64,000 bases of DNA from Glandiceps talaboti (lineage: Eukaryota; Hemichordata; Enteropneusta; Spengelidae): NCBI RefSeq assembly GCF_964340395.1, contig NC_135550.1, forward strand, positions 8,441,864 through 8,505,863. The letters run 5' to 3'. The stretch's first letter is position 1, and every line of letters starts with the position of its first letter. This document shows positions 1 to 9,800 of this stretch, piece after piece. The translations under genes and the position numbers were made by a program. Below the pieces are notes generated by a model. It searched no databases, had not been told where the DNA came from, and saw only the letters and a list, made by a program, of their open reading frames with translations.

Positions 1-289
1 AAGCCTCACATGTCCCCTCTTTATGACACGTCCCCAGACACATACATGCAAAAATTGCTTATGGCACACATAACGCGTTAACGTGACTCAATCAATCATC
101 GAAATCAATACATCATATAGTTACATATATATACAAACACCGTTAATTTAGGAATGTATGCATATGGGCTACCAATCACTGCTCTCGGGCTACCAAATTT
201 AAATGATGGTAGCCCACCTGGGCTACCATGAAAAAAAACGAATTTCGAGCCCTGGTCATGGTGTACTTGAGAAATTTTACAGCATGTAG

Positions 290-585
290 TACACCACAGT
301 TTGTCATAGTTTGCTGCAGTTTTACCAGCGTACAGTATGTCATATATTGTGCTGCAGCATTTTCACAGCATACAGTACCATAGTGTGTCGTAGTGTACAT
401 CAGAAACTTTTCAGCATATACATGTGCATGTATAGTACCACAGTGTGTCTTGGTGTGCTGCAGTTTTCACAGCACACAGTACCACAGTGTGTCAGAGTGC
501 TGCAGTTTTTACAGCACACAGTACCAGTGTGTCATAGTGTGCTTCAGTTTTCACAGCACACAGTACCACAGTGTGTCATAGTATG
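290..585. repeat. Tandem repeat, about 46-bp unit
   Basis: Roughly six imperfect copies of a unit containing GTGCTGCAGTTTTCACAGCA and ACAGTACCACAGTGTGTCAT. ORFs through it on both strands are repeat artefacts. Confidence 0.85.
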
Positions 586-639
586 ATATGAGAAGTCAAA
601 ACAATCATATATATAGCTTATAAGACTGAGTAAAAGGTC

Positions 640-1560
640 ATTCATAGCAGAATGAAATGTTATATTTCATGTCAAGATTTGACCTACTTCCAACCAATAT
701 GGATTTTGTCCAATACGACGAGTCAACAATGTCAAGAGAATGAAAATATGTATTCAAGGCCATTTCCAGACTGATTTTAAAATTTTCTGTTTCAATTCTT
801 GGTCTGTCACATTGATATCTTATCACAGTGAAGCCACAAAGATTGTAAAGGGTCATTCTTTTGTTCTGGATCAACTTTTTTCTGTAGCTGTGCCATATAT
901 TAACAATTTTCACACCTAGGTTTTAATCCTTATTGGAACTGGGCTTATTAATAATGTCAGTCATATACAATGTAGTAAATACAACCCGAACCACATCATA
1001 CATGTACATGTACATGTAGCAAGAGAGGCTCAGTCTTGTAGATGTTATTGTACAAAAGCACTAGCCAGTGATTTAGACTCACATAGTCATTAGTGTATCT
1101 GTGATAGTATCGTAAGAAATGGTGGTCCGTTATAGTACTACACCCTTACTAAACAGAGTTTGAAACTTTTCAAGTAATGTCATTTCTTTACTTATTATAA
1201 CTTTGATTTTTGGTATCTACCATACATTTCTCTTACATGTCAATGGTGGCGCTCTGTACAAAGTAGATATTTGCACATCCCTACAAACATTGGGTACTTT
1301 GAATTTTCTCACAAAGGTGTAACTGGGAAGGAGATAAAGGGGTTGACAGACACAAATGGATAAATGAACTTTCTAAATATATGAAGAGATGTCAGATGTA
1401 AAAAATGCTTTTGCACAACATTAACATCTGTAGTACAGTCTTACTGGACTATTTACATGTATTTCTGAATAAAAAAACCAACATATTAAAAGAACCCCAA
1501 ACTACCACAGTATCGTAGCTGTAGAGTTTGTTACAGTCTTTGTAAAATGAACATTGCAAT
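640..1560. other. Gene-free stretch, nothing recognised
   Basis: AT-rich DNA. A 91-codon - strand ORF (638-913) with an ordinary-looking composition matches nothing I recognise. ACATGTACATGTACATG runs occur near 1000. Confidence 0.4.
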
Positions 1561-1567
1561 TTACTGT

Positions 1568-1660
1568 ATATACATACATACATACATACATACATACATA
1601 CATACATACATACATACATACATACATACGTACGTACGTACATATGTACACACATACATA

Positions 1661-1704
<44 letters not shown>

Positions 1705-1721
1705 TACACACACACACATTG
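1568..1721. repeat. Compound microsatellite (TACA)n-(ACGT)n-(CA)n
   Basis: About 15 TACA units, then a few ACGT units, then CA dinucleotides with ACAT interruptions. Confidence 0.95.
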
Positions 1722-2112
1722 CATTTCCACATGCAAACACAACAGACATTCTGTCATGCACAACACTCTAGATATTTGGCCTGCTTTTTTTTACTTGTAT
1801 TCAATGTAACTTATTTGAAGTGTATGTTTACCTTAGCAATGAATTGACAAGGTACATGAGTGTGTTTTTCTTAACATTCTTTAGATTCATACATGTATGC
1901 ATGGTATAGTACATGTATACAATGTATCTATAGTTTAATTCCTGTGTTGGTGGGTTCCCTAGTCATTTTGCTAGGCAGGGTTTTCCATCATAAATCATAA
2001 TGTACAAACACAATTTGTGAGAAACTATGCTACATATACAATGTACCCCGTTCGGTTACGGTACCAGTATTTCAAAACCGTGGTACAAAAGGATGAATAT
2101 ATATTGGCTTTG

Positions 2113-2276
2113 TAAGTGAACAGGACATGACTTCTACTGTTGAGATCTTTATTTCAATGTTTTGGCTTCACACACGAGTCTTAATCAGGAGGAGAGCACG
2201 ACTGGCGTGGTGTTGGAGTCGTGCCAGGAAATGAACGAAAACATTTTGATCTTAACAGTAGTCTTGTGTTCACTTA
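2113..2276. mobile_element. Foldback MITE upstream of the Spred EVH1 exon
   Basis: TAAGTGAACA...ACTTCTACTGTTGAGATC on the left is mirrored by GATCTTAACAGTAGTCTTGT then GTTCACTTA on the right. A nested inner hairpin GCACGACT...AGTCGTGC lies at about 2197-2224. Non-coding; superfamily unknown. Confidence 0.55.
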
Positions 2277-2597
2277 TATGTACAAACCCATTTTCATTCG
2301 TGAAGACGCGCTCGTACTACAGCATTTTGTGGTTGGACTGAACTCTGCCTCGTAACAAAACTGATTGCCATAAGACAGACTACTTTCTATCTTCAACACT
2401 GTGAAAATAAAGTTCCTTTTCACTACAGCCTTGTACTGTGGCGGATTTGTTGCTTAGTTACAAATGATCCTGATTTTCACAGTGAATTTGAATTTGGAAA
2501 GCAAAGTGCAGAATCATATCACATTTGATGTCAAACAGAAGTTGTGTCTTTTAATAATTGCAGGTCTCACTAATTTTAATTTTATTCCCTCTTACAG

Positions 2598-2775
2598 TGA
2601 TAGTTATGTGGTTCGAGTTAGAGCTTTGGTAATGGCACGGGATGATTCAACGGGTGGCTGGTCACCACTGGCAGGGGGAGCTCTTAGTGTTGTTGGAGTC
2701 TACAAACTTCCACGTGATGATGTAACACATAAAAATGAATATCTTATTTATGGACAGGCGCTTGAAGATCAGACG
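2598..2775 (+). CDS. Spred: Spred coding exon: first half of EVH1 domain
   Basis: The acceptor is CTCTTACAG and the donor is ACG|GTAAGT. After one leading base the exon encodes 59 residues starting [20 protein letters not shown], the typical Spred EVH1 start, followed by W, L and the V-x-VYKLP strand. It ends in phase 0 at ...LEDQT. The preceding bases read open upstream to an ATG at 2464, but that stretch is AT-rich and crosses the acceptor, so I do not take it as coding. Confidence 0.95.
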
Positions 2776-5700
2776 GTAAGTAGACATGCTCTCTATACAG
2801 ATGCACTAAACTTAGAGTAGAGAAATTTAGCTGCCTGTGAGGGCGCCTGTCATATTACAGAGAGGCCCCTTCAGGGATGTCAGTTGAGATGATATAAATG
2901 TGATCCTGCATTCCGATTGGATATCCAACACGTACAAGACTGTATTTCTAAAGGGTACTGTGCGGGTATGAATGAAACCTGTATTCTCATGGTATTCCTA
3001 TTCGATATCATGTACAGATGTGACTGTCCAACAAGGTATTCCACTGATATTGGCCTTTATTTCTATAGGGTTACTAAATTGGATATCTTACAGATAGGAA
3101 CCTGTATTCCTACAGGATATTCTGCCAGTATCTCCCTGTATTCTTATAGGATTGCTATTGGATATCAATCTGGTATGAATCTATAGGTAATCTACCGATA
3201 TCAGCCTGTATTATTCATATACAATTATTATTGGATATCATACAGGTATGAACCTGTATTCCCACAGGGTATTCTACTGATATCCACCTGTATTCCTGAA
3301 TAGATAGGATTGCTATTGGATATCATACTGGTATGAATCTATAATTCCTACAGGGTTATCGGTTGACTCTGTAAAGTATTCCTGCTGACTATTCATTTAG
3401 GATTGCTGTTGGATACTGTACAGATATGAATCTGTATTCATAGGGTATTCATGTTAGACTTACTGTATGTACCTTTTTGTACTGCTATGAATGTGTATTC
3501 TTTGGTATTCCTATGCATATCCTCCAGTATTTATGCACAGTATTCTACAGGTATGAACCTGTGTTCTTGGTCATTCCTATTGGATATCCTACAGTATTTA
3601 TAAAGGGTATTCTATGGGTATGAACCTGTATTCTTGGTCATTCCTATTGGATATCCTACAGTATTTATATAGGGTATTCTACAGGTATGAACCTGTGTTC
3701 TTGGTCATTCCTATTAGATATCCTACAGTATTTATAAAGGGTATTCTACAGGTATGAACCTGTGTTCTTGGGTATTCCTATTGGATATCCTACAGTATTC
3801 ATACAGGGTATTCTACAGGTATGAACCTGTGTTCTTGGTCATTCCTATTAGATATCCTACAGTATTTATAAAGGGTATTCTATGGGTATGAACCTGTATA
3901 CTTGGGTATTCCTATTGGATATCCTACAGTATTCATACAGGGTATTCTACAGGTATGAACCTGTGTTCTTGGTCATTCCTATTGGATATCCTACAGTATT
4001 TATAAAGGGTATTCTGCAGGTAAGAACATGTATTCTTGGGTATTCCTATTGGATATCCTACAGTATTCATACAGGGTATTCTTTGGGTATGAACCTGTGT
4101 TCTTGGTCATTCCTATTGGATATCCTACAGTATTTATAAAGGGTATTCTATGGGTATGAACCTGTATTCTTGGGTATTCCTATTGGATATCCTACAGTAT
4201 TTATATAGGGTATTCTACAGGTATGAACCTGTGTTCTTGGTCATTCCTATTAGATATCCTACAGTATTTATAAAGGGTATTCTATGGGTATGAACCTGTA
4301 TTCTTGGTCATTCCTATTGGATATCCTACAGTATTATACAGGGTATTCTATGGGTATGAACTTGTATTCTTGGGTATTCCTATTGAATATCCTACAGTAT
4401 CTATATAGGGTATTCTACAGGTATGAACCTGTGTTCTTGGTCTGGTCATTCCTATTGGATATCCTACAGTATTTATAAAGGGTATTCTATGGGTATGAAC
4501 CTGTATTCTTGGGTATTCCTATTGGATATCCTACAGTATTTAGATAGGGTATTCTACAGGTATGAACCTGTATTCTTGGGTATTCCTATTAGATATCCTA
4601 CAGTATTCATACAGGGTATTCTGCAGGTAAGAACATGTATTCCTTGGTATTGCTATTGGGTATTCAACAGGTATGAATCTATATTCATATGGGATGTTCT
4701 ACAGGTGCGAACTTGTATTCCTACAGAGTATTCTGGAAGTATTGAACTTAATTCATATCTGTGAACCTCTATTGATGTGGTATTCCCAGTAGGCATACAT
4801 ACACCTTCCAATCAAAATGTAGTGAGCTTTATAGATATAAACATACACAGATAGAAGGTAGGGACCTAGTCGATGAAACAAAACACCAAACTGGACTGTA
4901 ACATTGTGAATGGTGGCACAAGCAATTAACTGCATTATCAATTGCTACAGGTGGTATTGGAATGCATGCTGAGGAAAGATATAATGTACACCAAAGTGAA
5001 CCCAACTTTTCACCATTGGAAGATGGATGACAAACGGTTTGGTCTGACATTTCAAAGTACAGCCGATGCTAGGGCTTTTGATAGGGGTGTGAAGAGAGCC
5101 ATCGAGGACCTCATGGATGGTTTGTACCCTTCATTCATTTTCATATACCATGAGATTTTAACTTCCTTTAATTAACTTCATTACTTGCAGCTAACTGAAC
5201 AATTCTTAGTGCTGGGATTTCAAGGAAAGGGGGAATTGAGTAGGCTTGTGAACAACTATTGAACCATTTAGAAGGGTCCAACTGTGTGGAAAGCATACTA
5301 AGAATTCGATTGAGTTGACTTCCCAACAACTAGTAGGCCATTTAGAAGGGTCCAACTGCATGGAAAGCATAACATAACTGAACTTGAAACTGCACTAGTT
5401 GTAACTAGAAAATTATTTTTGTGGTCGGACGACCCAAAATATATTCACTGAAAATTGTTAGAATATCAATAAGTAGACATTAATTAGAGGTTAATTAGAG
5501 GTCAATTTTATCAATACGTAGGACTGTAACAGGTAGAAATCGTGATTGTGTTCATGTTGATAATTTTACGGTGTGGACCCAAAATTCAGTTTGATAGGAT
5601 TTATTTACCCACGGGTAATTCAATACTGTTCAGGATGTATGCTATTACGATTAAGTTCATTATATCTAACTAAACAGTTTCAAAAAAATATTCCAGTTGC

Positions 5701-6805
5701 AGTTAGTATTGCTTTAATTATGATTCGCTACCATGACTGACAACCGGATATCAGTGTTTTCCAGTCTTTTCTATCAAAATTCAAATGAATCTTTCCAACA
5801 GGCTTCATGGCAGACTCAAATATTATGGAATGTTACGAGAAACTAACATTAAAAGTCATTTGTAGTCATAGAAAACCAACCAATACTTACAAATCAAAAT
5901 TTTACAAATTTAAAAAAAAAAAAGGGTGAGGAAATGTTATATGTTATTAAAAGAAATTATGAGTTGATAGTTATGAAGTGATGAATAAAAATCTAAAAAA
6001 TAAAACAAACAAAAATCTAAAGGTGATGATTTCAAGAATTTGTTTAGCACAAAGGAACTAAGAGATCATAATGGAAATAATAAGAATGATGTATTTATTA
6101 CTGTAGTTATAGTCAGGTGATAGTGGGAGTGGGAGAATTTATCTCAAGAATCTCAGGTTGAGTGCGTAGGAAAACAAAAATAGATAAAAGACAAGGTTTC
6201 AAGGTTGGGAAGGCCTAAAAGGTATAATGAAATCACAAGGTGAAATCACGGATTTGTTGTGATGCATACAGTTGAGTGTAGTGGACCACCCACGTATTAA
6301 CTCCCATCAGGGACGTCTGTCACTAATGTAAAATTTGATGAGAAAATAACACTTCGGGAATAATATGTAAGAAGTTTATGAGAGTTTCCTGTTCAGTTAT
6401 GAAATTGAATAAGTATCAATATCAGGAACTCCCAAGTCAGCATTCGTTCAATATGACAGCTCTGAGCTCACAATATTGAACCACAACACTCTCAGCTGGC
6501 AAAGTCATTTGTTTGTAGAAGTTCTTGTGTGTGTTTTTACAAGGTGGGCAAATGATAGTCAAATGATCTGTAACTGTAAATTGATTTCAAATGAGTGTTT
6601 TTAGTCTTAATTATGTCTCATAGTTATGAAATGTTGCAATTTCTGTATTGCTGTATTGTGATATCATACCATTGTCATTTCTTTAATACTGTGATAATTT
6701 TAGCATAACAGCAAATAATGTTACAGGGATTACTTTCTGTTGATATATCTGTCTGAGTCCGTGTTATAATTGACAGAGAAAGTGATGTTAAAGGCATTAC
6801 ATTTC

Positions 6806-6877
<72 letters not shown>

Positions 6878-9800
6878 CTGTCTGTCTGTGTGTCTGTCTG
6901 TCTGTCTGCCTGTCTGGCTGTCTGTCTGTCTGTCTCTAATTCTGTGTCAACTATTAGTCAAAGTTCATTACTCAGTGTTTACTGTTTTGGATGTATTTAT
7001 AAAGGGGGAAGCCACGAGAGTCTTGAAAACAATTAATCGTTCGATCAATCAATTTATAGAGCATAATTATCGAATATGAAATAAAGTCCATAGGTAAAAG
7101 ATCCTTTCATCAATAGTTGGTACATTGAGTTCAAGACAGAACAAGGAAATGATCCAATATGTACCACCTTGTAATATATACAATGTACAAACTTTTATAA
7201 TTTGACAATGACAAAAAAATAATTGCACATGAAAAAGGTATACAAAAAAATCCAGTGACATATTCTAATTAAATCTTAACAAACAACATTTCAGAATGTT
7301 TTTAAAAAACTTTGCTAGACCTTTGTTTACTTTTGAACGTAGCATTTTGCCACTTAATACTTTGTTGATTTGAAGTGGAAAACATTGTACCCAAAATGTT
7401 GTCTTGTGTTTCTGTGGTGGCTTCATTTTGACACTGATCCATATATGATGTCAATTGGGTATTTTGGTTAATATTTCACCTCATACACTAACAATTTCAC
7501 ATTTTGGTTAATTCTATCCTCACTTTCCAATTACACGTTTATTTTTTTGAGTGGTACCACTGCAATTCTATGTTTTTGCCAATGTGTTATTATTCTAGCT
7601 ACTAATAAATGATATTTTCACTTGGTGTTCTCTTTTTGCTGGCCACTCTTGGATGTTTTGCATGTGGTAAGTGGCGGTACAGCCTTTCACATATTTCTTC
7701 ATTTTATCTTTCTGTTTGTCCATCCATCCATCCATCCATCCAGCCATTTTGTCATTCAGACTTCAATTAGTTCCTGTCCGCCCTTCCGTCCGCAGTATGT
7801 TATTTCTCACACATCCAATATATGATTTCTTTCAAACCTGGCACAAAGGTGACTGTCATGTGGGACATATGCATGTCACTTTATTTCGCGGCGTATGTAA
7901 ATTTGATCGAATGGCGGCCATTTTGTAGTTAAAAATCAATGTTTGAGGCATAACTCAAAAACTATCAGATATAGAGATGCCATTCAAGTGTTTACCTCCT
8001 TTTATCAGCTACAAGCTTTCTTGTAAGACATTGACCTTGACCTTTACAGTCAATCATGAAAATTGAGCTATTCCTTGCCTATCACAGACTCTTGGTTGTA
8101 TTTATTTGTTTCCAATTTCTTTTTACTCATGGCCACAAGTTTTATAGAACAAAGATATACATGGGGACTATTTTTAATGCACATATCAATTCACTAAATG
8201 GTGATCATATTTGGAGTAACAAATCAATCTATTTTTGCATAACTCAAGAACATAGAGTCCGTTCAAGTGTCTAACCCCATATAATCACATTCAAACTTTC
8301 TTATCAGAAAATAACCTTTGACCTTGATCTGGGTCAGTCGTCAAAATTTATGTTATTTCTTCCTCATTGCATTCAATCTGTATCATTTTTATGTGGCTAA
8401 TTTCTTGTAAAATGATGTCTAAAAGGTAATGCAGAACAAGAGAAATATAATGCATACATTACGTTTGGTGCTCATATAACTTAAGTGAATATATTCATAT
8501 TGTAGTCCGTATTGTAGTGAACAATCATGATTTACTGCATAACTTAAAACCTCAATATATGGAGACATCATTTAAGTGTCTATCCCATTATCATTATGTG
8601 TGAACTTTCTTTTGAGATCTTGACCTTTGACCTTACTGACCATCAGGGTCAGTTATCCAAATCCAGTCATTTCTTACACATCAGTTGCTTTAGTATTATA
8701 TTGTTGCCACTAATTTCTTTTCAATCATGGCACCATTCAATCACATAGAAGTAAAGTATTTGAGACTGTGTCTTCTATGAAGACTTGTTTCATTTTTTTT
8801 TCTTTCATTCATTCATGCATCCTTTCACTCACTCACTCACTCACTCACTCACTCATTCATCTATCCATTCATTCATTCATTCATTCATTCATATACTTGA
8901 ATGGCGTTATAACACCACATTTTCAATTTCCATATTCGCCATCTTTCCTACCCTCTCCCCATCCATCCATCTGTCCATTCATTCATTCATTCATTCATTT
9001 AGATTCTTTGGAGTTGTAAACTCATGTGAATCACATATTCATCTATTTATGTTTCCCTCTACCTCTCCTCCCATCCATCCATCCATTCATTCATCCATTC
9101 ATTTTTCATTAAATCGTTTCAGACATTCATAAGTCAATGAAGTGACAACTTTTTTGTGTTCTAATTTTTTGGATTCTTTCAATCCATCCACTGTTATCGT
9201 GAAGTTTCCTTCATCCCTCACTCCCTCCCCCCCTCCCTTCCATCTATCTATCCATCCATCCATCCATCCATCCATCCATCCACTGATGATTATCCAAGCA
9301 TTCCTACTACAGCAAAAGTACCGTGATTTATGTATTATATCATCTTGCCATTTCCTTTTCATCATATATATATATATATATATACCTAGCCAATCAGTTG
9401 TTTTTATACTGTTTTGTGTTTTTCATATTTCCTGATCACTGTCCCAACAATAGGTGGTGAGGTGAAAGGTTAGGCATTTTGTCCCACATCATTCACAGCC
9501 AGTTACCAACATATCTTTATCTACATTCAAACCTCAAAAAGCAATACCTACATGTAGAGTAACGCTAATCATGATCGTGTATGTGTTTGTGTGATGCCAC
9601 ATTCTAGCTTTTTCGCTGACTCCCCTTAATCAGAGATAGCCGTGCTATTTGTGATATCATAGGAAAATGATAAAGACATTTACTAAGGTGGATAAGGCCA
9701 ATGCTTATGCAGTTGTAATCACATTTACTCACTAGCTAGCTAGCTAAATAATAATTTGTTACACAATTTTAAGATTGGGTGTAAAATGTTTCCAATTCAT

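Noticed and set aside
638-913. 91-codon - strand ORF near the left edge
   Set aside because: No recognisable family, no splice context and no repeat partner; kept only as a note.
2464-2597. ATG at 2464 as the start of Spred, in frame with the EVH1 exon
   Set aside because: The stretch is AT-rich, lacks Spred N-terminal similarity and ends in a good acceptor (CTCTTACAG); the known gene structure has a short separate first exon.
3882-4764. Several ORFs of 64-113 codons with repeated GMNLYSW and FLLDILQYL peptides
   Set aside because: They run through the 67-bp minisatellite; the frame changes from unit to unit, and they lie in the Spred intron.
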